From the NCBI GenBank assembly GCA_020025955.1, contig JAHHRF010000001.1, positions 1 through 64,000 of the forward strand: 64,000 nucleotides of DNA, read 5' to 3'. Positions 1 to 7,985 of this stretch are shown piece after piece; positions within the stretch are counted from its first letter, which is position 1; each line of letters begins with the position of its first letter. Origin of the DNA: Sutterella sp. GTDB lineage: Bacteria; Pseudomonadota; Gammaproteobacteria; Burkholderiales; Burkholderiaceae_F. The translations under genes and the position numbers were made by a program. A model generated the notes under the pieces. It had not been told where the DNA came from, made no database searches, and saw only the letters and a list, made by a program, of their open reading frames with translations.

Positions 1-70
1 ATGTTCACACTTATCGGTTCGTTGAATTCTGATTTTTAAAGATCGTTGCTTCGTTAGAAGCGAAGTTTTA
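1..70 (-). promoter_or_regulatory. Probable rRNA operon leader with boxA-like site
   Basis: Read on the minus strand, positions 45-31 give CGATCTTTAAAAATC, which resembles the boxA antitermination element of rRNA leaders. It is followed by a stretch containing CCGATAAGTGTG, similar to the sequence just before 16S genes in related bacteria. It lies downstream of two promoter-like sites. The 16S gene itself would be outside the window, so this is inference. Confidence 0.5.
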
Positions 71-99
71 AGTTTATATAAGAATTTGAAACTTGTCAA
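71..99 (-). promoter_or_regulatory. Sigma70-type promoter, probable rrn P2
   Basis: On the minus strand a perfect -35 TTGACA (99-94) is followed after 17 bases by TAAACT (76-71). The region is strongly AT-rich. It points out of the left edge into the boxA-like leader. Confidence 0.6.
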
Positions 100-153
100 A
101 TCTTTTTTAAAACTTTTTTTTGTTCAGCGACTCGTTCATCGCTGAGGAGTCGT

Positions 154-181
154 ATTATGCGGAATTTCCCGACCCCCGCAA
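154..181 (-). promoter_or_regulatory. Promoter-like site, probable rrn P1
   Basis: On the minus strand TTGCGG (181-176) is followed after 16 bases by CATAAT (159-154). AT-rich sequence lies just upstream, as in an UP element. A second promoter further downstream fits the tandem P1/P2 layout of rRNA operons. The site starts only about 40 bases after the ung stop codon. Confidence 0.45.
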
Positions 182-223
182 ATAGCCTGTTTACGGTATT
201 TGCTAAAAATTGTTGTGTATGAC

Positions 224-934
224 TTAAATCACCCACTCAATCGGGGCACGACCTTGCGCCACGAGCCACTCGTTTGCCTTCTTAAAATGCCCACACCCAA
301 TAAAGGGTTCTGGGGGCTTCGTGGCGGATAACGGCGAAGGATGGTTGGCCGTCAAGACTAAATGACGAGCTTCATTAATGAGAGCGCGCTTTTCTTTAGC
401 GAAATTCCCCCAGAGCATAAAGACCATGGGGTCACCCTCTTCCGACAATAAGCGAATCACCTCATCGCTTAAGTGTTGCCACCCCCACTTACTATGGGAC
501 GCCGGGGTTTGTTTCTTTACGGTCATCACCGCATTCAATAACAACACGCCTTGCGTTGCCCACCCCATCAACGACCCTTGCTTCGTGGGTTCAATGCCGT
601 ATTCCAGACCAATCTCTTTTTTAATATTGCGTAGCGACGGTGGTACCTTCACGCCGTTAGGAACCGAAAAGGCTAAACCTTCCGCTTGTCCCTCGCCATG
701 ATAAGGATCTTGACCGAGGATCACTACGCGCACCGACTTAAAAGGCGTTACCTCAAAGACGCGCAATGGCAAAGGCGGGTAAATCGTATCACCCGCCTTC
801 TGGGCCGCTTCCAAGTGTTTCATCACCACTTGACCAGCAGGTCCCTTTAAAAAGCCCTTTACCAACGGTCCCCAATAGGGGTCCTCCGGCACGGTGACCT
901 CAATCGGCGTCGCTTCAAACAAACTATCCATCAT
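224..934 (-). CDS. ung: Uracil-DNA glycosylase
   Basis: Family 1 uracil-DNA glycosylase, which removes uracil from DNA to start base excision repair in the cytoplasm. The 236-residue protein shows the catalytic water-activating motif GQDPYHG at 74-80, LLLN at 131-134, and the minor-groove loop HPSPLSA at 198-204, all family hallmarks. Length is normal. It follows the small secreted protein gene by only 3 bases, so the two are probably co-transcribed. In many Burkholderiales ung follows trpC; here the trp genes are absent. The gene runs almost directly into the putative rrn promoters and no clear terminator is seen. Confidence 0.97.
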   Translation of the reverse strand: MMDSLFEATPIEVTVPEDPYWGPLVKGFLKGPAGQVVMKHLEAAQKAGDTIYPPLPLRVFEVTPFKSVRVVILGQDPYHGEGQAEGLAFSVPNGVKVPPSLRNIKKEIGLEYGIEPTKQGSLMGWATQGVLLLNAVMTVKKQTPASHSKWGWQHLSDEVIRLLSEEGDPMVFMLWGNFAKEKRALINEARHLVLTANHPSPLSATKPPEPFIGCGHFKKANEWLVAQGRAPIEWVI

Positions 935-937
935 GCT

Positions 938-1378
938 TTAATACGCTCGATCTAAAAGGTAACGGTTCTCTAACTGTTGAGTGCGCAGACGATAGAGCCC
1001 AATCTGGCAAGCCAAATGCGCTTTTTCTTTCGCATCGCGCGAGCCACGCGTCAAGAGCTTCACATTTGCACACTCGCGACGAACGTAGCCTTCGAAACTT
1101 TGGGTGGCTCGCACAAAGCCATCCCACCCAGCGCGGGTCTTCAGGGCTTTGTCGCGTTCTCGGGCCACAGTAATGACGCGTTCCGCCGTTTCTTTATGCC
1201 CAGCTTTAACAACGCGCAACTCTTGATCCAAGCAATCCAGTTGCTTTCGTACATTGTTGCCCGCTTGGGCATAGCAGCTCGTCACTTCTTTCAAAGTGTC
1301 CGTCGGCGTCGAGGTTTTGGCTTGAAGCGGAGCACAAAGCAGCGCTCCCAAACTCAAAGCAATCCAAAGTGTGCGCAT
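938..1378 (-). CDS. Secreted LprI-like (DUF1311-type) protein
   Basis: A 146-residue protein with a clear N-terminal signal peptide (residues 1-20, cleavage likely after LQA), so it is exported to the periplasm. The mature part has four cysteines, consistent with disulfide bonds, and a charged helical pattern resembling the lysozyme-inhibitor LprI N-terminal domain (DUF1311). The family match is by eye and is not certain. A role in resisting lysozyme is only an inference from that family. It lies upstream of ung in the same orientation with a 3-base gap. Confidence 0.6.
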   Translation of the reverse strand: MRTLWIALSLGALLCAPLQAKTSTPTDTLKEVTSCYAQAGNNVRKQLDCLDQELRVVKAGHKETAERVITVARERDKALKTRAGWDGFVRATQSFEGYVRRECANVKLLTRGSRDAKEKAHLACQIGLYRLRTQQLENRYLLDRAY

Positions 1379-1449
1379 GATGGGGTCTCGTCCGTTGATG
1401 AATAAAGTCGATACGTCCTAAACGTGTTTACTCTACTGGAAGGCAAAAG

Positions 1450-1484
1450 AAAATGCCCTTCTTTTTTCATCGAAGAGCATTCCC
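1450..1484 (-). terminator. Terminator after gph
   Basis: On the minus strand an imperfect stem with arms GAATGCTCTTC and GAAGGGCATTTTC leads into a T-rich run (TTTTCTTTT). It lies just after the gph stop codon and separates gph from the secreted-protein/ung pair. Confidence 0.65.
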
Positions 1485-1507
1485 TAAATCACAATCGTGT
1501 GACGTGC

Positions 1508-2191
1508 TTACTTTAAGCGACCGGCTAAGAGTAAGTCACAGACTTTCTTGCCGCTCGGATACACGTGCGTAAAGCCCGCTTCACGTGCCCACTCCGAAAT
1601 GCTCACGCCTTCGTTGTAGCCCGTTTCCACCAAGCAAGCCGTGACGTTAGCGGCACGAGCCGACAAGGCGTCATTGCGGCTATCGCCCACCATGATCACT
1701 TCCGACGTATCCAACCCTAACTGACGGCAGGCTTCTAACACCATGTCCGCAGCGGGCTTCGGATTCGGACAGTCGTCCACGCAGACCACGCCGTCAAAGA
1801 GGTCTTCAATGTCTTTGGCTTTTAAGAAGTCGAGAGTCAAGTGACGTAACTTGTTGGTGACCAGGGCCATCTTGATGCCCTTTTCACGCAACGCACGAAT
1901 CCCTTCCATGACGCCAGGGAAGAAGGCGGTCTTTTCACCGTGCGTTTCCGCCCAGTAACCCACCAACTCTTCAACTAAGGCATCCGAATCACCCTCGTAC
2001 CCCGTAAAACGCTTGAAGCGTTCCACCAAGGTGCGCACACCGCGACCAATCATGGCCGCCGTATCCTGGATGGTCGGTTCTTTTAAACCGTGTGCCTGAG
2101 CGAGACGAAACACCCCGTCATGCAATTCCGGTAACGAGTCCACCAAGGTCCCGTCTAAATCCCAAAGAATGCCTTTTACTGTCGAATTCAC
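1508..2191 (-). CDS. gph: Phosphoglycolate phosphatase (HAD family)
   Basis: HAD-superfamily hydrolase that dephosphorylates 2-phosphoglycolate, a product of DNA repair and oxidative damage. Motif I DLDGT with the nucleophilic Asp is at the N terminus, followed by LVDS. Motif II VTNK is in the middle and motif III GDSRND in the C-terminal third. I chose the GTG start at 2191 because GGGAGA lies 8 bases upstream; an in-frame ATG at 2206 has no good ribosome site. It follows rpe closely, the usual Burkholderiales pair. The trpEGDC genes that often come next are absent. Confidence 0.93.
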   Translation of the reverse strand: MNSTVKGILWDLDGTLVDSLPELHDGVFRLAQAHGLKEPTIQDTAAMIGRGVRTLVERFKRFTGYEGDSDALVEELVGYWAETHGEKTAFFPGVMEGIRALREKGIKMALVTNKLRHLTLDFLKAKDIEDLFDGVVCVDDCPNPKPAADMVLEACRQLGLDTSEVIMVGDSRNDALSARAANVTACLVETGYNEGVSISEWAREAGFTHVYPSGKKVCDLLLAGRLK

Positions 2192-2212
2192 GTTTACGTC
2201 TCCCATTTGCGA

Positions 2213-2902
2213 TTAATCAATTGCCTCAACCTGAGCACGCATATCCGCAATCACGCGTGCGTACCCAGCTTTATCCCCTGCTCCAAAGACGGCGGAACCG
2301 GCCACAAACGTGTCAGCCCCCGCTTTAGCCACCTCAGCAATATTGCTGGGCTTAATGCCACCGTCGACTTCAATCATGATGCGACGACCCGTTTCTTCAA
2401 AGTAACGATCGCAACGTTCACGAACGGCGCGGATCTTATCCAAGGACGACTCAATAAAGCTCTGACCGCCAAAGCCCGGATTCACGCTCATCAAAAGAAT
2501 CACGTCAATCTTGTCCATGACATGATCCAAGTAACTCAACGGCGTCGCGGGACTAAAGACCAACCCCGACTTGCAACCGTGGTCACGAATCAACTGCAAG
2601 GTGCGATCAATGTGACGCGTGGCTTCACAATGGAACGTGATGATGTCCGCCCCTGCTTTCGCAAAGGCCGGGACGATGGCGTCCACGGGTTCAACCATCA
2701 AGTGCACATCAATGGGGGCTTTCGTGTGCGGGCGAATCGCCTGAAGCACGAGCGGGCCCACCGTCAAGTTCGGCACGAAGTGGTTATCCATCACATCAAA
2801 GTGAATCCAATCTGCCCCGGCATCGATTACGTCACGCACTTCTTCACCCAAACGAGCGAAATCGGCGGAAAGAATCGACGGAGCAATACGGCATTGAGAC
2901 AT
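2213..2902 (-). CDS. rpe: Ribulose-phosphate 3-epimerase
   Basis: Interconverts ribulose 5-phosphate and xylulose 5-phosphate in the pentose phosphate pathway. The 229-residue TIM barrel shows the start motif APSILSADF (7-15), metal ligands and catalytic acids H34 and D36 in HFDVMD, H67 in DVHLMV, NPGFGGQ at 141-147, and D180 in EVDGGI. A ribosome site AAAAGGACC precedes the ATG. It is the first gene of an rpe-gph unit and is divergent from mltA. Confidence 0.97.
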   Translation of the reverse strand: MSQCRIAPSILSADFARLGEEVRDVIDAGADWIHFDVMDNHFVPNLTVGPLVLQAIRPHTKAPIDVHLMVEPVDAIVPAFAKAGADIITFHCEATRHIDRTLQLIRDHGCKSGLVFSPATPLSYLDHVMDKIDVILLMSVNPGFGGQSFIESSLDKIRAVRERCDRYFEETGRRIMIEVDGGIKPSNIAEVAKAGADTFVAGSAVFGAGDKAGYARVIADMRAQVEAID

Positions 2903-3039
2903 CTAGGGTCCTTTTATTTACAAAATGACAGGGAATAAGTTTGAGGAAAACTTCGCCTAATAGTACTCTGACTAACTGAGTTTTTCATTAATCGGCGCGC
3001 GTTCTCGTAAAGTACGCCCGCGAACCCAAGGATCTATCC

Positions 3040-4218
3040 ATGATGGCGCCTCGCTCCGCCCTGTTTTCTTTTTCTCGTCGAGCCCTGACGCTTTCCGCTC
3101 TGTTTACGCTCGGGAGCGTACTCTCGGGGTGCACGTTCTGGAGCCCTTCACCCGCCCCAAAAGAAAAGCCCGTCTTTACGCCCGTGCCCTTTGAGGCGCT
3201 CCCTCAAACGATTGAGACGGACTGGTCGGGGACGTTTTCCGCTTTTCTGACGGGGTGCCAAACGTTAGAGAAGACCGCTGACTGGGAAGGGGTGTGTCGC
3301 GCCGCGCAAACGACGACGCTTTCTCCAGAGGAATTTTTCCGCACAGAATTTGACGCCTATCGCGTCAGCACCACGACAGGGAAAACCGATGGGTTAATGA
3401 CGGGCTACTACGAGCCGCTGCTCTCGGGCTCGCGCACCCAACACGGCCCCTACCAGTGGCCGCTCTACGCGGTGCCCGATGACTTCTTCAGTGTCAACCT
3501 TCAGAGTCTGTGTCCCACCTGCCCCAACCAAGTCGTCAAACTCCAAGGGGCGCAGCACACCCTTCGCCCCTACGACGATCGCGCGGGGATTGAAGCGCGT
3601 AAAGACGAACTCAAAAAACACGTTCTTTGTTACGTCAACGACCCCGTTGACGCCTTTTTCCTTCAGATTCAAGGAAGCGGTCGCGTGGCATTAGATGACG
3701 GCACCTTAATGCGTGTGGGCTTTGCCGATCACAATGCGCACCCCTACCGGTCGTTGGGCGCCCACTTGCGTGACACGGGGGAATTGCCTCCGTCGAAACT
3801 CTCCATGCAGAGCATCCGTGCCTGGGCCCGCCAGCACCCGGATAAAGTCCAAGCCGCCTTAAATGTAAATCCCCGCTACGTCTTCTTTGCAGAGCGCCAC
3901 GACGATCCCACCTTGGGGCCCATCGGCGCTCAGGGCGTCCCCTTAACCGAGAAGGCCAGTGTGGCGGTGGACCGCCATCGCTGGAAGATGGGGATGGTCT
4001 TTTTCATTAACGCCCACCAAGACGAGCCTTTCTTACATTTGGCGCAACCCGTCGTCGGTCAAGACACGGGGCGAGCCATTCAAGGGGTGATTCGCTTTGA
4101 TTACTTCTGGGGCTTTGGAGACAAAGCAGGTTCTGCCGCGGGTCGCCAAAAGAGTCGCGCTCAGTCCTGGTTATTAATGCCCAAGGGCGTGCCCCCTGAA
4201 AATGCGTTAGTAAACTAA
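3040..4218 (+). CDS. mltA: Membrane-bound lytic murein transglycosylase A
   Basis: Outer-membrane lipoprotein that cleaves peptidoglycan glycan strands to 1,6-anhydromuropeptides. The signal peptide ends in the lipobox LSGC, so Cys31 is the likely lipidated residue. The central MltA domain has the GLMTGYYEP motif near residue 125. The C-terminal 3D-like domain carries FDYFWGFGDKAG near 353-364, with conserved aspartates D354 and D361, one of which is expected to be catalytic. AAGGA lies just upstream of the ATG. Monocistronic, divergent from rpe, and ending at a strong hairpin. Confidence 0.95.
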   Translation: MMAPRSALFSFSRRALTLSALFTLGSVLSGCTFWSPSPAPKEKPVFTPVPFEALPQTIETDWSGTFSAFLTGCQTLEKTADWEGVCRAAQTTTLSPEEFFRTEFDAYRVSTTTGKTDGLMTGYYEPLLSGSRTQHGPYQWPLYAVPDDFFSVNLQSLCPTCPNQVVKLQGAQHTLRPYDDRAGIEARKDELKKHVLCYVNDPVDAFFLQIQGSGRVALDDGTLMRVGFADHNAHPYRSLGAHLRDTGELPPSKLSMQSIRAWARQHPDKVQAALNVNPRYVFFAERHDDPTLGPIGAQGVPLTEKASVAVDRHRWKMGMVFFINAHQDEPFLHLAQPVVGQDTGRAIQGVIRFDYFWGFGDKAGSAAGRQKSRAQSWLLMPKGVPPENALVN

Positions 4219-4228
4219 GCCTGATAGC

Positions 4229-4263
4229 AAAAGGCCGTACGACATCGAGTCCGTACGGCCTTT
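4229..4263. terminator. Bidirectional terminator between mltA and dsbC
   Basis: A 12-base stem (AAAGGCCGTACG pairing with CGTACGGCCTTT) with a short loop, T-rich on the plus side and usable on the minus side. It lies between the converging mltA and dsbC genes. Confidence 0.75.
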
Positions 4264-4305
4264 AACTTTGTGGAGCCTCCCATTAACGGGGCTCACACTT
4301 ATCCA

Positions 4306-5091
4306 TTATTTAATAATGCGATCGAGCTGCTCAGCCGAAACCGAACCCCCAACGGTCGAGCCATCCTTTAAAAGGATAAACGGCACCCCGCGTAAGTTAT
4401 ACGAGCGGGCCAATCGAAGGTTGGCTTCAATCACACCGTTGTCACACCCAGCAGCCTGCTTCGGGGGTTCAACCCCTTTACTCATCCAGTCTGCCCAAGC
4501 GCGGCTCGGGTCCTTCGCGCACACGATGTCTTCAACAGAGACGGGACCCTGCGGGAGCACGGGCACCACAAAGGTGTAAGCGGTGACGTTCCCAGCCTTT
4601 AAGATGCTGTGCTCTAACATGCGGCAATACGTACAGGCCGGATCCGAAAAGAGGACGAGCTTACGTTCGCCATTGCCCACCACCTGCTTGACAGCACGGT
4701 CTAACGGCAACTCACGGTAGCGCTTCACCAAGGCTTCCATCTTCATCTTTTCACCCAAGTCTTCTTGAGTCTGGGTGTTGACTAAACGACCGTCGAGCAC
4801 ATAGCTCGCGTCTTTCGTCATATAAAAGAGGTCCCCATCAATAAAGACCGCGTAGAGCCCATCAATGGGGGTGGGCTTCACGAATTCGGCCTCTAAGCCA
4901 TGACGCTCTTGAAGAAGTGCGGCCAATTCTGCTTCCACAGACACAGCCCCTTGATTGCCCACAGAGGCGCCAACCACGTTGGTTAACACCCCCGTCGAGC
5001 CTGCCTCAGCACCGCCCTCGGCGTTCACTACACCTGCCGTTGTTAAGGCGCCCAAGGCCATCGCAAAGCCTAATAATTTAAAACGCTTCAT
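4306..5091 (-). CDS. dsbC: Thiol:disulfide interchange protein DsbC
   Basis: Periplasmic disulfide isomerase. From the ATG at 5091 the protein is 261 residues with a signal peptide (1-24), a DsbC-type N-terminal dimerisation domain (about 50-115) and a thioredoxin-fold domain. The active site is C153-T-Y-C156 (usual DsbC sequence CGYC), and the cis-proline loop is GVPFI near the C terminus. A longer reading frame starts at 5187, but its 32 extra residues lack a signal and are unlikely to be translated. Conserved C-terminal cysteines of the DsbC/G family are also present. Monocistronic. Confidence 0.9.
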   Translation of the reverse strand: MKRFKLLGFAMALGALTTAGVVNAEGGAEAGSTGVLTNVVGASVGNQGAVSVEAELAALLQERHGLEAEFVKPTPIDGLYAVFIDGDLFYMTKDASYVLDGRLVNTQTQEDLGEKMKMEALVKRYRELPLDRAVKQVVGNGERKLVLFSDPACTYCRMLEHSILKAGNVTAYTFVVPVLPQGPVSVEDIVCAKDPSRAWADWMSKGVEPPKQAAGCDNGVIEANLRLARSYNLRGVPFILLKDGSTVGGSVSAEQLDRIIK

Positions 5092-5321
5092 CGTGTGTTT
5101 TCGAGCGAACCGACTCTCGGCTCTACCCGTCCTCCATAGAATAGGGTCACATTCGCTCGACAAAAAGGCTTCCCCTCTTTCGAGCACAAGTCTTAGTAGT
5201 GTACAAAAATATCGACCCTCAAGGGCCCTTGGCCGTGTAACAACCCGCTCTTCCTCCCAATCGGGTTATACCCTTTATGCGGTATTTTCATCCCTTTCTG
5301 GGCAGATGGCCCCTTCGCCCC

Positions 5322-5350
5322 TTGCATTCCGTCGGTGAACTGCATAAAAT
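5322..5350 (+). promoter_or_regulatory. Promoter of the tRNA-Phe pair
   Basis: TTGCAT (5322-5327), a 17-base spacer and TAAAAT (5345-5350) lie 26 bases before the first tRNA-Phe gene. The rest of the 284-base stretch between dsbC and this tRNA holds no gene I can support. Confidence 0.55.
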
Positions 5351-5375
5351 TCGTGATTCCTTATGGAGTGTTATT

Positions 5376-5451
5376 GGCTGGGTAGCTCAGTTGGTAGAGC
5401 AGCGGATTGAAAATCCGCGTGTCGGCGGTTCGATTCCGTCCCCAGCCACCA
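5376..5451 (+). tRNA. tRNA-Phe (GAA), copy 1
   Basis: A 76-base cloverleaf: acceptor GGCTGGG/CCCAGCC, D arm GCTC/GAGC, anticodon arm GCGGA-TTGAAAA-TCCGC with anticodon GAA, T loop TTCGATT, and an encoded CCA end. Confidence 0.97.
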
Positions 5452-5474
5452 CAAACACCCCAGAAGCCGAATTC

Positions 5475-5550
5475 GGCTGGGTAGCTCAGTTGGTAGAGCA
5501 GCGGATTGAAAATCCGCGTGTCGGCGGTTCGATTCCGTCCCCAGCCACCA
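5475..5550 (+). tRNA. tRNA-Phe (GAA), copy 2
   Basis: Identical in sequence to the first copy across all 76 bases, including the CCA end, and only 23 bases downstream of it. The two are expected to be processed from one precursor. Confidence 0.97.
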
Positions 5551-5559
5551 GACACGAAA

Positions 5560-5589
5560 GCCTGACATCAAACGATGTCGGGCTTTTTT
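5560..5589 (+). terminator. Terminator of the tRNA-Phe operon
   Basis: Stem GCCTGACATC / GATGTCGGGC with loop AAAC followed by six T residues, 10 bases after the second tRNA-Phe. Confidence 0.85.
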
Positions 5590-5610
5590 GTTGCCTGACG
5601 ATTTTCTAAG

Positions 5611-5646
5611 AAAAAAGCGACACTCGAAAGCTGTTCGGTGTCGCTT
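5611..5646 (-). terminator. Terminator of queC
   Basis: On the minus strand the stem AGCGACAC / GTGTCGCT is followed by TTTTTT (5616-5611). It lies just downstream of the queC stop codon. Confidence 0.8.
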
Positions 5647-5654
5647 CTTTAGTT

Positions 5655-6404
5655 TTAAGCTACGTCGCCCTTAAGCGCTCGGGAAAATTCTTCCCAGCCT
5701 TTCTTACGCAATTCACACGCCGGGCACTTATCGCACCCGTAACCCCAATCGTGCCAATGTTCACGATCGCCTTCGTAGCAGGTATGGGTTTCACGACGAA
5801 TCAAGTCGACGAGCGCCTCGCCCCCTAAGTTGTGCGCCAACTCCCAGGTCTGCGCCTTACTTAACCACATCAAGGGGGTTTCAATCACGAGCGGCAAATC
5901 AAGCCCCAAGGAGAGCGATACCTGCAAGCTCTTTAAGGTGTTGTCACGGCAGTCCGGGTAGCCCGAATAGTCCGTTTCACACATCCCGCCCACCAAGGTG
6001 GTTAAGCCACGACGGAATGCGAGCGCGGAGGCAAAGGTGAAAAAGAGCAAGTTGCGACCGGGCACAAAGGAATTGGGCAAACCATTTTTCCCCAATTCAA
6101 TTTCCATATCGCGCGTTAACGCACAGTCGCTAATCTGCCCCAATAAACTCATATCGAGCACATGATCGGGCCCCAAACGCGAGGCCCACTTGGGGTTTAA
6201 CTTCGCCACGGCGTCGCGCACCGTCTCACGGCACTGCATTTCAACATTGTGGCGTTGCCCATATTCAAAGCCGAGCGTCTCAACACGCTCAAAATGCTCC
6301 AGGGCCCACGCCAGCGTCGTGGTGGAGTCTTGTCCCCCCGAGAAGAGCACCAAAGCAGCTCCACGTCGAAGCTCTTCTAATACCGATACGGTCATACCCG
6401 CCAT
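5655..6404 (-). CDS. queC: 7-cyano-7-deazaguanine synthase QueC
   Basis: Converts 7-carboxy-7-deazaguanine to preQ0 with ATP and ammonia in queuosine biosynthesis. The PP-loop motif SGGQDS is at residues 22-27, and a zinc site is formed by one Cys in HTCYEG and three in GCDKCPAC near the C terminus. The ATG at 6404 is preferred because TTGGAGGAAG lies about 8 bases upstream; the longer frame from 6443 adds residues not typical of the family. Divergent from hemA and monocistronic. No preQ1 riboswitch was recognised in its leader. Confidence 0.95.
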   Translation of the reverse strand: MAGMTVSVLEELRRGAALVLFSGGQDSTTTLAWALEHFERVETLGFEYGQRHNVEMQCRETVRDAVAKLNPKWASRLGPDHVLDMSLLGQISDCALTRDMEIELGKNGLPNSFVPGRNLLFFTFASALAFRRGLTTLVGGMCETDYSGYPDCRDNTLKSLQVSLSLGLDLPLVIETPLMWLSKAQTWELAHNLGGEALVDLIRRETHTCYEGDREHWHDWGYGCDKCPACELRKKGWEEFSRALKGDVA

Positions 6405-6605
6405 CGTCGACTTCCTCCAAAAACAATTCAAAATCCCCAGCATTGTAACGCACCTAACCCTTGTGCCCCGAGAAACCCACTCTTAAGCTAAACGCAAAGA
6501 TACGCTGGATATAATGGCTCACATAATAGGTAGAAAGCTTACAAAAAAGAATTAGGCTTTTCTGCTCATCTGACCCCATCCCCTCTCACACAAGACACTG
6601 ACGAG

Positions 6606-7895
6606 ATGACTCTCTTCGCATTAGGTCTCAATCACACCACGGCCCCCGTCTCGGTTCGCGAGCGCGTTGCCTTTGGTGAAGATGAAATTGCCGAAACGAT
6701 CACGTACCTCTGCGATCGTTACAGCCGTGATGCCACGGGTGGCCTCCAGGAAGTCGCGATTGTTTCGACCTGCAATCGCACGGAGCTCTACTGTGCCGCG
6801 GAGAATTTGGAGAAGGCACGCGATGCCCTGCTGGACTTTATCTGTGAGAAAAAAGAAGTTCAGCGCTCGGAATTAGAGCCCCATATCTACTGCCATGTCG
6901 ATGAAGACGCCGCCAAGCACGCGTTCCGTGTCGCCTCGGGCTTGGATTCCATGGTGCTCGGCGAAACGCAGATCGTGGGTCAGATGAAAAAGGCGGAAAA
7001 GATTGCCCAGTCCGCTCACAGTTTAGGTACGCACCTCAATCACCTCTTCCAGGCCACCTTTACGGCCGCCAAGGAAGTGCGTTCCGTTACCGCCATTGGT
7101 GCCAACTCCATTAGTTTGGCGGCGGCCGCCGTCCGCTTAGCGCTTCGCCTCTTTGGGTCGCTTAAAAACGAACGCATCCTCTTTGTGGGGGCGGGTGAAA
7201 TGATTGAACTCTGTGCGGCGCACTTTACCGCCCAGGGTCCCAAGTCCGTCACCATTGCGAACCGCACCTTAGAGCGTGGTCAGGCGCTGGCCTGCACCCT
7301 TCAAGGGGAGGCGATGGCACTTTCGGATTTACCCGCCAAGATTCAAGACTACGACATCATTGTGTCGTGCACCGCGTCGTCCCTGCCCATCATTGGGTTG
7401 GGGATGGTGGAGCGTGCCATCACGCTTCGCAAGCACCGTCCGATCTTCATTGTGGACTTAGCGGTGCCTCGTGACGTGGAGCCGGAAATCGATCGCTTAG
7501 AAGACGTGTACGTCTACACGGTGGATGACTTGGGTAAAGTCGTCAATCAAGGGATGGCTAACCGTCAGGCGGCCATGACGCAGGCCGAGACCATTATTGA
7601 CCTGCGTGTGCGTGACTTCTCCGAGTGGCTCCGTCAGCGCGACAGCGTCCCCGCGATTCAAGCCTTACGCGACCGCGCCAACTATTTGCGTGACTTTGAA
7701 TTAAACCGCGCGCTTCGCCATTTAAACCATGGGGACGACCCCAAAGAGGTTTTGGAAATGCTCGCCTATGGGCTTACCAACAAGCTCGTGCACGATCCGA
7801 CGATTTTGCTTCGTGACGGCAAGGGCTTAAGCGAAGAGGATCGACTCTTAATTGAGCGTTGTTTTTCATCCTTTTATCGTCGTTTTGACCACTAA
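6606..7895 (+). CDS. hemA: Glutamyl-tRNA reductase
   Basis: Reduces glutamyl-tRNA(Glu) to glutamate-1-semialdehyde, the first step of C5 haem synthesis. The N-terminal catalytic domain begins LGLNHTTAPVSVRE and carries the nucleophilic Cys56 in STCNRTE. GLDSMVLGETQIVGQ follows, then the NADPH-binding domain with LFVGAGEM near 190, and a C-terminal helical dimerisation domain. The length of 429 residues is usual. A TATAAT at 6510-6515 could be its -10 box, but no good -35 is seen. It precedes prfA and prmC as in enterobacteria, with a hairpin terminator between hemA and prfA. Confidence 0.97.
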   Translation: MTLFALGLNHTTAPVSVRERVAFGEDEIAETITYLCDRYSRDATGGLQEVAIVSTCNRTELYCAAENLEKARDALLDFICEKKEVQRSELEPHIYCHVDEDAAKHAFRVASGLDSMVLGETQIVGQMKKAEKIAQSAHSLGTHLNHLFQATFTAAKEVRSVTAIGANSISLAAAAVRLALRLFGSLKNERILFVGAGEMIELCAAHFTAQGPKSVTIANRTLERGQALACTLQGEAMALSDLPAKIQDYDIIVSCTASSLPIIGLGMVERAITLRKHRPIFIVDLAVPRDVEPEIDRLEDVYVYTVDDLGKVVNQGMANRQAAMTQAETIIDLRVRDFSEWLRQRDSVPAIQALRDRANYLRDFELNRALRHLNHGDDPKEVLEMLAYGLTNKLVHDPTILLRDGKGLSEEDRLLIERCFSSFYRRFDH

Positions 7896-7917
7896 TTGCA
7901 CGCTTTTCCTTAGAATG

Positions 7918-7955
7918 CGGAGGTATCCAATGAAAATTGGCACCTCCGTTTTTGT
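7918..7955 (+). terminator. Terminator between hemA and prfA
   Basis: Long hairpin CGGAGGT...ACCTCCG with an inner CCAAT/ATTGG stem and GAAA loop, followed by TTTTTGTTTT. It suggests that prfA is only partly dependent on hemA transcription. Confidence 0.7.
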
Positions 7956-7985
7956 TTTACTTTTTCTTTTGGCTCCCCTGCGACT

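Noticed and set aside
5277..5609. Open frame across the two tRNA-Phe genes
   Set aside because: The repeated VAQLVEQRIENPRVGGSIPS segments are simply translated tRNA, a familiar artefact.
6405..6605. preQ1 riboswitch upstream of queC
   Set aside because: I looked for the conserved preQ1-I core on the minus strand and did not find it.
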